Assembly: GCF_004348725.1 (NCBI RefSeq)
Contig: NZ_SMKR01000023.1
Span: forward strand, 1-56,332
Direction: 5' to 3'
From: Kribbella turkmenica
GTDB lineage: Bacteria > Actinomycetota > Actinomycetes > Propionibacteriales > Kribbellaceae
Length of the DNA stretch: 56,332 nucleotides
In this document: one piece after another, positions 45,056 through 53,576 of the stretch
Layout: every line of letters begins with the position of its first letter
Numbering within the stretch: position 1 is the first letter of the stretch
Program-made: the position numbers and the translations under genes
The notes under the pieces: model-generated
What the model saw: only the letters and a program-made list of their open reading frames with translations
Databases searched by the model: none
What the model was told of the DNA's origin: nothing

Positions 45056-46018
45056 TCAATCTCCTTCTTTGGTACGGAAGAACACGAAGTTGGCCGCGCT
45101 GATCACGATCAGCAGCAGGGCGAGGAGGTAGCTCATCGCCGCGGCGCTCCCGATCCTGAACTGCTCGAGCCCGACCTGGGCGATGAACATGATCGCGGTC
45201 CTGGTCTCGTTGGACGGGTTGCCGGCGGTCAGCAGGTACGACTGGCCGAACATGTTCGCCGAGGCGAGGATCGTCATCGTGACGACGAAGAGCAGTACCG
45301 GCCGAAGTCCCGGCAGGGTGACGTGGACGAACTCGCGCCAGCGGCTCGCGCCGTCGACTTTCGCCGCGTCGTACAGAGCGGTGTCGATGCCTTGCAGACC
45401 GGCCAGGTAGACGACCGAGTTGAACCCCATCGTCCACCACACGGTCACGCCGACCAGCGAGATCCAGACCCACGGCAGTGCGGTCAGCCAGGGAATCGCC
45501 TGGTCGAGCCCCAGCTTCGACAGGTAGTAGTTGACCAGTCCGACGTTGGAGCTCAGCAGGAACTGCCAGAGCAACCCGATCACGCTGACGCCCAGCACGT
45601 AGGGAGCGAAGTAGATCGCCCGGAATGCTGTCCGGCCGCGGAAGTTCCGGTTCAGCAGCAGGGCCAGCCCCAGCGGCAGGATCACCAGCAGCGGCACCGA
45701 GAAGAGCACGAACTTGCCGGTGGCAAGCATGCTCTCCCAGAACTGCTCGGCCAGCAGGTTGTCAGGGTCGAACAGGTTGAGGTAGTTGGCCGCTCCGACC
45801 CAGGGCCGGGTGGGCAGGAAGAAGTCCCAGTTGTGCAGGCTGATCCACAGTCCGTAGACCGCCGGCGCGAGGACGAAGACACCGAAGACGAGCAGGAACG
45901 GCGCCAGGAAGAGATACGGCGTCAGCCGTCCCGGCCGTACGCCGGTCCGTCGGGCCACGCTTGCCGCCCCGGGCGCACGGCGCGAGCGCCGGTCGACCAA
46001 TGTGTCCGTGGCCATCAC
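45056..46018 (-). CDS. carbohydrate ABC transporter permease (MalF-like)
   Basis: The 320-residue permease has six helices, a basic cytoplasmic start (RRSRRAPGAASVARRTG) and the EAA loop ALYDAAKVDGASRWREFVHV. It is the partner of the MalG-like permease. It overlaps the substrate-binding gene stop by 4 nt and is followed by the second permease after 1 nt, so the three importer genes are cotranslated. Confidence 0.92.
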   Translation of the reverse strand: MMATDTLVDRRSRRAPGAASVARRTGVRPGRLTPYLFLAPFLLVFGVFVLAPAVYGLWISLHNWDFFLPTRPWVGAANYLNLFDPDNLLAEQFWESMLATGKFVLFSVPLLVILPLGLALLLNRNFRGRTAFRAIYFAPYVLGVSVIGLLWQFLLSSNVGLVNYYLSKLGLDQAIPWLTALPWVWISLVGVTVWWTMGFNSVVYLAGLQGIDTALYDAAKVDGASRWREFVHVTLPGLRPVLLFVVTMTILASANMFGQSYLLTAGNPSNETRTAIMFIAQVGLEQFRIGSAAAMSYLLALLLIVISAANFVFFRTKEGD

Positions 46019-47376
46019 CGGCTCCCTTCGTACTTCTGCCGATTCTCCTGCAGCAGTTCGCCTGCCTGCGCAACGGCAGCCTCCATCGCCCGCTCAGGAG
46101 TACTGTTCTGCAACAACACGTCGGAGACCGCGGGGTACAGGATCGTGAGCTGGACGTCGGCGATGCCGGGGATCAGCGGGTAGAACCTGATGAAGTCGAC
46201 ACCGCGCGCGACCCGGGTCTGTGGCGCCAACTGCTGGAAGGCCTCCGACTGCCGCACCGAACGGCGAGCCGGGATCGGCCCGGCCTCGGCCCAGCCGACC
46301 GCGTTGCGGGTCAGCCAGCTGATGAAGGCCACCGACGCGGCCACGCGGTCCGGGTCGAAGCGTTTCTGCCGGGCGATCACGAACTGGTGTGATCCGGCGA
46401 AAGCCGCCCGGTGCGGACCGATCCGGGGCAGTGGCGCGACGCCCCAGTCGAGGCTCTTCACCTTGGACAGGTCGTTGATCAGGGCCCCCGGTCCGCCCCA
46501 CAAGAAGGCGTTCTTGTCGTTCTTGAAGGCGACGTTCGCGTCGCTGCCGCTGGCGTCGCGCGGGCTGAACCCCTGGTCCAGCAGCGAAACCTGCCACTCG
46601 AGCGCGGCCTTCGCCTCGGCCGAGGTGAAGTTGGCCGTCGTGCCCTCGGCGTCGTAGTGCGTCCCACCGTGCTGCCAGAGCAAGGAATCGAACGGCCGGC
46701 CGACTCCCTGCGGGTCGACGGAGGCAAGCCAGTGTCCCGCGATGTTCTTGCTGCGCAGCGCTTCGAGGGCCGCCTGGTAGGACGCGGCATCCTGCGGTGG
46801 GCGGTCGGGATCGAGACCGGCCTTCGCCAGCACCCTGCGGTTGTAGAAGAGGCTGTCGGGCCAGATGTCCAGCGGGATCGAGTAGCGGCGGCCCTGGTAC
46901 AGACCGGACTCCCACACCGTCGCGGGATACTCCTGCTGACTCAGGCCGACGGCGTCGGCCACACTGTCGACCGGCACGATCACGCCGCGGGCGGCGTTGG
47001 TGGCGACCTGGAAGTTGTGCATCAACCCGAAGTCCGGTGCCAGTCCGCTGGCCACCGACGCCGGGAACTTCTGGTAGAAGTTCGACCACGGGATCGCGTA
47101 CATCTGGATCGTCACGTTCGGGTTCAGGGCCTGGAAGCGGGTCAGCAGCTTGCGCATGTACGGCCCGTCGCCGCCGGTCAGGCCGTTCCAGAACCGCAGC
47201 GTCACCGGCGGCCCCTGGTAGGTCCCGGTCGCCGGCGGCAGCTCCGGCGCCCCCAATGCGGCGACAGAGCGGCCACACCCGGCAGCCAGCCCACCGAGGC
47301 CGGCGCCGAGACTCGCCGCGCCGAGACCGCGCAACAGTGATCGTCGCGACAGCACCTTGCCTGTTGATGACGACAC
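46015..47376 (-). CDS. sugar ABC transporter substrate-binding lipoprotein (Tat-type signal)
   Basis: The 453-residue binding protein carries both a twin-arginine motif (LSRRSLLRGLGAAS) and a lipobox (GGLAAGCG, Cys near residue 34), so it is probably exported folded and lipid-anchored. Mature landmarks are VTLRFWNGLTGGDGPYM, PDFGLMHNFQ, DSLFYNRRVLAKAGLDPDRP and GWAEAGPIPAR. It delivers a sugar, possibly an oligouronide, to the two permeases. It is the first gene of the operon and is divergent from kduI, across two IclR-like palindromes. Confidence 0.92.
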   Translation of the reverse strand: MSSSTGKVLSRRSLLRGLGAASLGAGLGGLAAGCGRSVAALGAPELPPATGTYQGPPVTLRFWNGLTGGDGPYMRKLLTRFQALNPNVTIQMYAIPWSNFYQKFPASVASGLAPDFGLMHNFQVATNAARGVIVPVDSVADAVGLSQQEYPATVWESGLYQGRRYSIPLDIWPDSLFYNRRVLAKAGLDPDRPPQDAASYQAALEALRSKNIAGHWLASVDPQGVGRPFDSLLWQHGGTHYDAEGTTANFTSAEAKAALEWQVSLLDQGFSPRDASGSDANVAFKNDKNAFLWGGPGALINDLSKVKSLDWGVAPLPRIGPHRAAFAGSHQFVIARQKRFDPDRVAASVAFISWLTRNAVGWAEAGPIPARRSVRQSEAFQQLAPQTRVARGVDFIRFYPLIPGIADVQLTILYPAVSDVLLQNSTPERAMEAAVAQAGELLQENRQKYEGSR

Positions 47377-47532
47377 GTCAGCGCCTCCGGTTCACCTGGC
47401 TGTGGGGAATCTGCTGTTCGCGATGCCGGATTCAGTCGTCGGGATCGCGATTCTCGATGGCCAGGACGCTAGAGCAGGCCAAATCGGCCGGTCAAGACCT
47501 CGGAGCCTTCGAGTTCTATCGCACGACACATT

Positions 47533-47549
47533 GTTCCGCTAGACAGAAC
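47533..47549. promoter_or_regulatory. IclR-type operator 1 (kdu divergent promoter)
   Basis: GTTCCGCTAGACAGAAC is a 17-nt dyad (GTTC...GAAC ends) in the gap between the divergent importer and kduI genes. It closely resembles the second site at 47619-47635. The spacing and half-sites recall IclR-family sites, and an IclR gene is the third gene of the kdu operon. Confidence 0.55.
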
Positions 47550-47618
47550 TTCATCAGCTATCTGTTTTGCCTTTACTTACGACGATTTGGCGCAGAACAC
47601 TCGACGGATTGACAGGTT

Positions 47619-47635
47619 GTTCCGTCCAGTAGAAC
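47619..47635. promoter_or_regulatory. IclR-type operator 2 (next to kduI start)
   Basis: GTTCCGTCCAGTAGAAC shares its first 6 and last 5 bases with the site at 47533-47549 and starts 86 nt further on. It ends 8 nt before the kduI GTG, so binding here would block transcription or translation of kduI. Assignment to the adjacent IclR protein is inference. Confidence 0.55.
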
Positions 47636-47643
47636 CTAGATCT

Positions 47644-48483
47644 GTGACCACGACGCAGCCGCCACTCCACGTCCGCCATGCCACCCACCCCGCGCAGGTG
47701 CCTGGTTTCAGCACCGCCGATCTGCGCGAGCAGTACCTCGTCGACGCCCTGTTCACTGCCGACACAATCACCGCGGTGCTCACCCACCACGACCGGATCG
47801 TTCTCGCCGGCGCGCGTCCCGCCAGCGGTCCACTCACCCTCCCCACGTGGCCCGAGCTGCGCAGCGAGTACTTTCTCGAACGCCGCGAGGCCGGCATCGT
47901 CAACGTCGGCGAACCGGGCACCGTGACCGCCGACGGCACGAAGTACGAACTGCCCACCGGAGCCTGCCTGTACGCCGGGCGCGGCGTCCGCGACGTGGTC
48001 TTCGACGGCCCGGACTCGGCGTTCTACGTGTTCTCCGCGGCAGCGCACACGCAGTTTCCCACCACGCTGGTCAACCCAGGTGAGGGCAACCGGCTCGAGC
48101 TCGGCGACCAGCGGACCGCGAACCGCCGCACGATCGACCAGTACATCCACGCGGACGGCGTCCGCAGCTGCCAGATCGTGCTCGGCGTGACCACGTTGCA
48201 CGCGGGCAGCACCTGGAACACGATGCCCGCCCACACCCACGACCGGCGTACCGAGTGTTACCTGTACTTCGGCCTGCCGGAGTCGGAGCGGATCGTGCAC
48301 CTCCTCGGCGAACCCGAGGAGACCCGGCACCTGCTGGTCGCGGACCGCCAGGCCGTGATCTCGCCGAGCTGGTCGATTCACTCCGGAGCAGGCACCTCGT
48401 CGTACAGCTTCGTCTGGGCGATGGCCGGCGAGAACCAGGCGTTCGCGGACATGGACGGCGTCGACGTACGGGACCTGCGGTGA
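47644..48483 (+). CDS. kduI: 5-keto-4-deoxyuronate isomerase
   Basis: The 279-residue protein is KduI-like, a bicupin. The metal-binding motif is TMPAHTHDRRTECYLYF (His, His, Glu), with a later His in SWSIHSGAGTSSYSF. GAGNVG-like features of the family appear as EAGIVNVGEPGTV. KduI isomerises 4-deoxy-L-threo-5-hexosulose uronate, formed after lyases and glycosidases cut pectin or glycosaminoglycans, to a 3-deoxy-2,5-diketo acid. The GTG at 47644 is chosen because upstream codons overlap the second operator. Its stop overlaps kduD (GTGA). Confidence 0.92.
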   Translation: MTTTQPPLHVRHATHPAQVPGFSTADLREQYLVDALFTADTITAVLTHHDRIVLAGARPASGPLTLPTWPELRSEYFLERREAGIVNVGEPGTVTADGTKYELPTGACLYAGRGVRDVVFDGPDSAFYVFSAAAHTQFPTTLVNPGEGNRLELGDQRTANRRTIDQYIHADGVRSCQIVLGVTTLHAGSTWNTMPAHTHDRRTECYLYFGLPESERIVHLLGEPEETRHLLVADRQAVISPSWSIHSGAGTSSYSFVWAMAGENQAFADMDGVDVRDLR

Positions 48484-49238
48484 CGGCTGACCCGTTCAGC
48501 CTCCGGGGCCGTACGGCGCTCGTCACCGGTGCCCGGCGAGGGATCGGCGCGGCCATCGCCGCCGGGTACGCCGCGGCCGGCGCCGAGCTGATCCTGATGG
48601 CCCGGGACGCCGCCCTCGAGGACACCCTCGAGGCGATCAAGGAGAACGGCGGCGAGGCGACCGTGGTGATCGCCGACTTCGCCGACCCGGCCGCGGTCGA
48701 AGCGACGGCCGTCGAGCTCGCCCGGACCCGGCGGATCGACATCCTGGTGAACAACGCGGGCACCATCCGGCGCGCTCCGGCCGCCGAGACCACCACGGCG
48801 GACTGGCAGCACGTGGTCGACGTGAACCTGAACTCCACCTGGGCGGTCACCCGCCCGGTCGGCGCGGCGATGGTCGAGCGCGGCGCCGGCGCGGTGATCA
48901 CGATCGCGTCCCTGCTCAGCTTCCAGGGCGGGATCACCGTTCCGGCTTACACTGCGAGCAAGCACGCGGTCGCGGGACTGACCCGGGCGCTGGCCAACGA
49001 GTGGGGTCCGGCCGGGGTCCGGGTGAACGCGATCGCGCCCGGATACATCAGCACGGACAACACCACCGACCTGCGCGCGGACCCGAGCCGCGAGGCGGCC
49101 ATCCGGGAACGCATCCCGGCCGGCCGCTGGGGCGAGCCGGCGGACGTGGTCGGCGCCGCGGTCTTCCTGGCCTCGGACGCGGCCGGCTACGTCAACGGTC
49201 ACGTCCTCGCGGTCGACGGCGGCTGGCTGGCCAGATAG
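48480..49238 (+). CDS. kduD: short-chain dehydrogenase, KduD type
   Basis: The 252-residue SDR has the cofactor motif TGARRGIGAAIAAGYA (about residues 16-31), NNAG, the catalytic Ser in IASLLSFQGG and the YxxxK motif in PAYTASKHAVAGL. It closes with the PGYISTDNTTDLRADPSREA segment characteristic of KduD-like enzymes. KduD reduces the KduI product to 2-keto-3-deoxygluconate with NAD(P)H. It is translationally coupled to kduI and followed by the IclR gene after 10 nt. Confidence 0.9.
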   Translation: MTADPFSLRGRTALVTGARRGIGAAIAAGYAAAGAELILMARDAALEDTLEAIKENGGEATVVIADFADPAAVEATAVELARTRRIDILVNNAGTIRRAPAAETTTADWQHVVDVNLNSTWAVTRPVGAAMVERGAGAVITIASLLSFQGGITVPAYTASKHAVAGLTRALANEWGPAGVRVNAIAPGYISTDNTTDLRADPSREAAIRERIPAGRWGEPADVVGAAVFLASDAAGYVNGHVLAVDGGWLAR

Positions 49239-49248
49239 GAGTGACAGG

Positions 49249-50010
49249 ATGTCCGACATGAACTCGCCCTCGGCCATCGACAAGACGCTGATGGTGCTGG
49301 ACGCCGTCCTGGAGCACTCGCGGTTCACCGACGTCGTGAACGCGACCGGTCTGGCCAAGTCGACCGTGCACCGGATCATGGCGTCGCTGGTCGAGCACGA
49401 GTTCGTCGCGCAGGCCGAGGACGGTACCTACCACCCCGGACCGAAGGCGCTGCGGCTCGCCGGGCATGCCCTCACCAACGTCGACCTGGCCACGGTCGCC
49501 CGCCCGGTGCTCGCCGATCTGGTCGCGCAGACCCGGTGCACCGTCCATGTCGGGCTGCTGAACGGGGACGAGGCGATCTACGTCGCCCGTCTCGACGGCC
49601 CGAAGCCGTACCGGATGCCTTCCCGTGTGGGCAAGGCCTTCTGGCTGCACTGCACCGGCATCGGCAAGGCACTCCTGGCGGAGAAGGACGACGAGGCCCT
49701 CGACGCGCACATCACCCGGACCGGCCTTCCCGCCCGTACGCCGCTGACGCACACGACCGCGGCCGCGCTGAAGGCCGACCTCGCCCAGGTGCGGTCCCGC
49801 GGCTACGCCCTCGACGACGAGGAGAACGAACCGGGCATCCGGTGCGTGGCCGCCGTCATCCACGACCACACCGGTGCCGCGATCGCCGCGGTCAGCATCT
49901 CGACGCTGTCGCTGGAGCAGTCGATCGCCCAGGTTGCGCTGATGGCGCCCGCGGCGATCGAGGCCGCCCGCAAGATCTCGGCCGCGCTCGGCTACCGCGA
50001 GCCGACCTGA
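49249..50010 (+). CDS. IclR-family transcriptional regulator
   Basis: The 253-residue protein has an N-terminal winged helix ([38 protein letters not shown]) and the IclR effector domain ([49 protein letters not shown]). It resembles KdgR-like regulators of uronate catabolism by position: third gene after kduI-kduD and facing the importer operon. It probably represses both transcription units at the GTTCCG...GAAC sites until a ketouronate binds. AGGAG lies 7 nt before the ATG. Confidence 0.92.
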   Translation: MSDMNSPSAIDKTLMVLDAVLEHSRFTDVVNATGLAKSTVHRIMASLVEHEFVAQAEDGTYHPGPKALRLAGHALTNVDLATVARPVLADLVAQTRCTVHVGLLNGDEAIYVARLDGPKPYRMPSRVGKAFWLHCTGIGKALLAEKDDEALDAHITRTGLPARTPLTHTTAAALKADLAQVRSRGYALDDEENEPGIRCVAAVIHDHTGAAIAAVSISTLSLEQSIAQVALMAPAAIEAARKISAALGYREPT

Positions 50011-50954
50011 ACCACCTGCTGTGCGAGGGCGCGCCGGAACCAGTCGATCGTCCGGCGGAGACCGTCCTCGACCGGAGTCTTCGGCTCCCACGCGAGCACG
50101 TCCCGCGCCCGGCTGATGTCCGGCCGGCGTACCTGGGGATCGTCCTGCGGGAGGGGACCGAAGGCGATCTCGGACGGTGAACCGGCCAGGTCCTTGATCC
50201 ACCGGGCCAGGTCGACGATCGCCAGCTCGTGCGGATTGCCGAGGTTGACCGGACCCGGATGGTCGGCGTGCGCCATCCGCACGATGCCCTCGACGGTGTC
50301 GTCCACGTAGCACAGGGACCGGGTCTGGCTGCCGTCGCCCGCGACCACGATCGGCTGTTCCTCCAGGGCCTGCCGGATGAACGTCGGCACCGCCCGCCCG
50401 TCGTCCGGGCGCAGTCGCGGGCCGAACGTGTTGAAGATCCGGACGATCCCGGTGTCGACGCCGTGGTACGACCGGTACGCCGTCGTGATCGCCTCGCCGA
50501 ACCGCTTCGCCTCGTCGTAGACCGCGCGGGGACCGACCGGGTTCACGTTGCCCCGGTAGTCCTCCGGCTGCGGGTGCACGAGCGGGTCGCCGTACACCTC
50601 GGACGTGGAGGCCAGGACGAACCTGGCGCCCTTCTCCCGGGCGAGACCGAGCGCGTGCTGGGTGCCGATCGAGCCGACCTCGAGCGTCTCGATCGGCCGC
50701 TGCAGGTAGTCGATCGGCGAGGCCGGCGAGGCGAAGTGCAGGACCACGTCGACCGGGCCGGAGACGTGGACGAAATCGGTCACGTCACAACGGATCAGGC
50801 GGAACCCGGGATCACCGGTCAGGTGGGCGACGTTCTCCGGCCGCCCGGTCAGGAAGTTGTCCAGGCACAGTACTTCGTAGTCCTCGTCCAGGAGCCGTTC
50901 GCACAGATGACTCCCGATGAATCCAGCTCCCCCGGTCACGACAGCGCGACGCAT
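49992..50954 (-). CDS. NAD-dependent epimerase, UDP-glucuronate decarboxylase type
   Basis: The 320-residue extended SDR has [15 protein letters not shown] at the N-terminus and [20 protein letters not shown] followed by [19 protein letters not shown], holding the Ser/Tyr/Lys catalytic set. This signature is close to UDP-xylose synthases (UDP-glucuronate decarboxylases), which make UDP-xylose for glycans. Close relatives with other specificities cannot be excluded. The ATG at 50954 has AAGGGGG upstream. Its 3' end overlaps the convergent IclR gene by 19 nt. Confidence 0.88.
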   Translation of the reverse strand: MRRAVVTGGAGFIGSHLCERLLDEDYEVLCLDNFLTGRPENVAHLTGDPGFRLIRCDVTDFVHVSGPVDVVLHFASPASPIDYLQRPIETLEVGSIGTQHALGLAREKGARFVLASTSEVYGDPLVHPQPEDYRGNVNPVGPRAVYDEAKRFGEAITTAYRSYHGVDTGIVRIFNTFGPRLRPDDGRAVPTFIRQALEEQPIVVAGDGSQTRSLCYVDDTVEGIVRMAHADHPGPVNLGNPHELAIVDLARWIKDLAGSPSEIAFGPLPQDDPQVRRPDISRARDVLAWEPKTPVEDGLRRTIDWFRRALAQQVVQVGSR

Positions 50955-50997
50955 GTGGTCCCCCTTGCTCAATGCCCCCCAAGCAATGAGTCCCCGA

Positions 50998-51888
50998 TTA
51001 TGCACCGGCTGTGTGAATCTGGCCAGACCGCTTCCGACGAGCGGCAGCCCACCGGACGACCGGAACGAACAGCACCCCGATCAGCGCGAACCACACGCCG
51101 AGGATGATCCAGCCCGGCACGCCGAGGCCGAGTGGGAGCAGGGCGAGCACGGTGGGCGCGACCATCGTGCTGATGGACATGCTGGTGTTCCAGACGCCCT
51201 GGTACTGACCCTGCGCGGGCTCGGCGGCGAGGTCGAAACCGAGCAGGAACGAACCGGACGACTGCAGCAACTCCCCCAGCACCTGCACCAGCGCCCCGAC
51301 CGCCAGCAGCGCGACCGCGATCGCGGCGTTGCCCCAGGACGCGCCGGCGAACAGCACCATCGATGCCAGCAGCAACAGTCCGGCGGTCCTGGTCGCCCGG
51401 GCCGCGGTCGCCGGATCGGCGATGCCGCGGGACGACAGCACCTGGAAGAGCGCGACGACCGCGGTGTTGATGATCAGCAGCGCGACCGTCCACCGGGGTG
51501 CGTCGGTGTGGTCGACCACCCAGAGCGGGATCGCCACCTCCAGTACGGCGTACTGGATCGTCAGCACGACCGAGACGACGAGGAACTGCCAGAAGTTCTG
51601 CACGAGAAGGTAGAGCAGCGACAGACCGCAGAGCATCAGACTCAGAACGACGACCAGCGTGCGCGGACCGCGGCGATCGGCCAGGTGTCCCATCGGAACG
51701 GCCGACAACAGCCCGGACAGACCGGCGATGGTCAGTCCCAGGCCGACCTGGGCGATCGACAATCCGATGATCCGGTCGAAGTAGAGCACGCTGACCGTCA
51801 TCAGCAGTCCACTGCCGACCCGGCTCAGCAGCGTCGCCAGCGCCAACGGCCGCAACGGCCCGGCTGCCGGCAGCACCCCGCGCACCAT
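50998..51888 (-). CDS. MFS transporter, apparently with an internal deletion
   Basis: The 296-residue protein has MFS character: helix 1 [20 protein letters not shown], motif [15 protein letters not shown], and a second half with [20 protein letters not shown] and LFQVLSSRG. About 10 or fewer helices are present, and it is roughly 100 residues short of the usual 400 or so. The family's middle section (helices 5-6 and the central loop, with the conserved R...N.G motif) is missing between [10 protein letters not shown] and QYAVLEVA. The frame is preserved, so it may be expressed; transport is doubtful. The 55-nt element B lies 49 nt upstream of the ATG. Confidence 0.7.
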   Translation of the reverse strand: MVRGVLPAAGPLRPLALATLLSRVGSGLLMTVSVLYFDRIIGLSIAQVGLGLTIAGLSGLLSAVPMGHLADRRGPRTLVVVLSLMLCGLSLLYLLVQNFWQFLVVSVVLTIQYAVLEVAIPLWVVDHTDAPRWTVALLIINTAVVALFQVLSSRGIADPATAARATRTAGLLLLASMVLFAGASWGNAAIAVALLAVGALVQVLGELLQSSGSFLLGFDLAAEPAQGQYQGVWNTSMSISTMVAPTVLALLPLGLGVPGWIILGVWFALIGVLFVPVVRWAAARRKRSGQIHTAGA

Positions 51889-51936
51889 CACCGTCCCACA
51901 CCCCTTCAACGATCGGACGGGTGGACCCACGAGACC

Positions 51937-51991
51937 GTGGGTTGTCCACCCGGAGTACGGCAGGACAACCCACCATCTGGTGGGTCAACCA
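51937..51991. repeat. 55-nt dyad-rich element, copy B
   Basis: This is the partner of 11-65, aligned without gaps. Arm GTGGGTTGTCC (51937-51947) pairs perfectly with GGACAACCCAC (51963-51973). A second dyad, CCCACCATCTGGTGGG (51969-51984), overlaps the second arm. It lies between the MFS start and the MOSC gene stop, both on the minus strand, so it could act on either. Confidence 0.7.
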
Positions 51992-52001
51992 GCGAGAAGG
52001 T

Positions 52002-52628
52002 TCACCCGCGGGCGACGACGCGCTGCGCGGTCTCGCGGAGCTCGACCATGAGGTCGATACCGGAGTCCAGCATTCGTTGCATCTTCGCCGGGTCCTGCGC
52101 ACCGAACATGTGCCCGATGGTCACCTCGTGGCCCGGGCGGCTCAGCACCTCGACCCGGTCACAGGCGCCGATCGTGCCGGTCCGCAGTACTTTCAGGTAG
52201 GCGCCCGGCCGACCCGCCTGATGGAACCGCTTCACCCAGCGCGGCTCCTGCATCCGGTGCGCGAACGTGATGCACGGGATCCGCGGGGCGCGCACCATCA
52301 CCTCGACCTCGTCGCCGATCCGCCAGACCTCACCGAGCAACGCTCCGGTGATGTCGACTCCCTCGGTGCGCAGGTTCTCGCCGAACAACCCGGTGGGAAT
52401 CTCCCGGCCCAGCTGGGCCGCCCACCAGTCCGCGTCCTCCTGGGCGTAGGCGTAGACCGCGAGGTCTGGACCGCCGTGGTTCTTGGTGTCGCACACCCGG
52501 TCACCGGCCAACCCCAGCTCGCCGACACGTACGCGGCCTACCTGCGGACGCTTGTCGATCGCGGTCAGCCCGGTCTCCTTGGGACCCGGGATCAGCTTCT
52601 CCACCACATTGACCGTCAGCAGCCGCAT
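52002..52628 (-). CDS. MOSC domain protein (YiiM-like)
   Basis: From the ATG at 52628 the 208-residue protein is a MOSC-domain protein. It shows GELGLAGDRVCDTKNHGGPD, VYAYAQEDADWWAAQL, LFGENLRTEG and the conserved Cys in RAPRIPCITF, followed by a C-terminal helical part. MOSC proteins bind molybdenum cofactor or sulfur and, in the YiiM type, help detoxify N-hydroxylated compounds. Its partners are not evident. It ends 11 nt before element B. Confidence 0.9.
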   Translation of the reverse strand: MRLLTVNVVEKLIPGPKETGLTAIDKRPQVGRVRVGELGLAGDRVCDTKNHGGPDLAVYAYAQEDADWWAAQLGREIPTGLFGENLRTEGVDITGALLGEVWRIGDEVEVMVRAPRIPCITFAHRMQEPRWVKRFHQAGRPGAYLKVLRTGTIGACDRVEVLSRPGHEVTIGHMFGAQDPAKMQRMLDSGIDLMVELRETAQRVVARG

Positions 52629-52670
52629 ACCCCCATCATCGGCGCCGACCGCCTGCGGTTCCACCGAGTT

Positions 52671-53576
52671 TCAGTCCTGGATGGCTTTCACGATGGCGAT
52701 GTTGCGGGTGAGCCAGTCCTGGGGAAGGGATTCGTCGGTGCCGGACTCCTCCAGGGTCCACAAGACGTTGAGCAGCTGCCGGACGATCACCCAGTCGCGC
52801 GCCCGGTCCTCGTCCAGCCCGGCGGCGTCGATCGCGGCGTAGAAGCGCTGCCGGACCGCGAACCGAAGGTCGCCGGAGGCAACGACCTCGTCCCAGCGGT
52901 TCCAGATCAGCGGTGCGACCTCGTAGTGCGGGTCGCCGGACAACGGCTTCGGGTCGATCACCAGCCACGGCTCGCGCACACCGGCCAGCACGTTGAAGTA
53001 GTGCAGATCGGTGTGGATCAGCTTGCCGTCACAGGCCGGGTCCGTGCTGAAGTCCTCGGCCAGCGAGATCGCCTGCTCGACGTACCGGTGCGGGACCGGC
53101 GCCGAGGCGGGCAACTGCCGCAACCGCTCGATCCACCGCTTCAGCTCACCCGAGAGCGTCCGGTACTGCGGCCCTGCCGGGACATGCAGTCGCTGGTAGG
53201 ACGCGCCGACGAGCTCACACGCGTCGAGAGCGTCGATCGTGGTCAGGTCCCGCGATTGCAACCGCTCCAGCAGCAAGGCGAACCGACGCGGATCCGCCCG
53301 CAGCAACTGGACCGCGCCGTTCCCGCCCCAGTCTCGAAGCGCGAGGTGCTCGGTCTCCGCCTCCCAGTGCGGGAACTGCACCTTCAGCACGGCGGCCTGC
53401 CCGTCCGCCGTGGTCACCGGGACGACGATCGCGCAGTTCCCGTACGACGTCGTCCCGTCGACTCGCAGCTCCCACTCGTCGAGCAGGTCGCGGGTCAGCC
53501 GGGGCAGCCGGTCGATCCAGTCCGCCCAGTCCTGACCCCGCGACGCGACCACCAGGAAGTCGGCGGGGATCTCCAC
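52671..53576 (-). CDS. aminoglycoside/hydroxyurea phosphotransferase-like protein (APH(6) type)
   Basis: The 301-residue protein matches the streptomycin 6-kinase/hydroxyurea-resistance family. It has TSYGNCAIVVPVTTADGQAA with VLKVQFP for nucleotide binding, a Brenner-type catalytic loop LIHTDLHYFNVLAG (about residues 187-200) and the metal-binding VIDPKPLSGDPHYEVAPLIW. It would transfer phosphate from ATP to an aminoglycoside or a related small molecule; the real substrate is unknown. Its GTG overlaps the lepA stop by 1 nt, suggesting cotranscription with lepA. Confidence 0.85.
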   Translation of the reverse strand: MEIPADFLVVASRGQDWADWIDRLPRLTRDLLDEWELRVDGTTSYGNCAIVVPVTTADGQAAVLKVQFPHWEAETEHLALRDWGGNGAVQLLRADPRRFALLLERLQSRDLTTIDALDACELVGASYQRLHVPAGPQYRTLSGELKRWIERLRQLPASAPVPHRYVEQAISLAEDFSTDPACDGKLIHTDLHYFNVLAGVREPWLVIDPKPLSGDPHYEVAPLIWNRWDEVVASGDLRFAVRQRFYAAIDAAGLDEDRARDWVIVRQLLNVLWTLEESGTDESLPQDWLTRNIAIVKAIQD

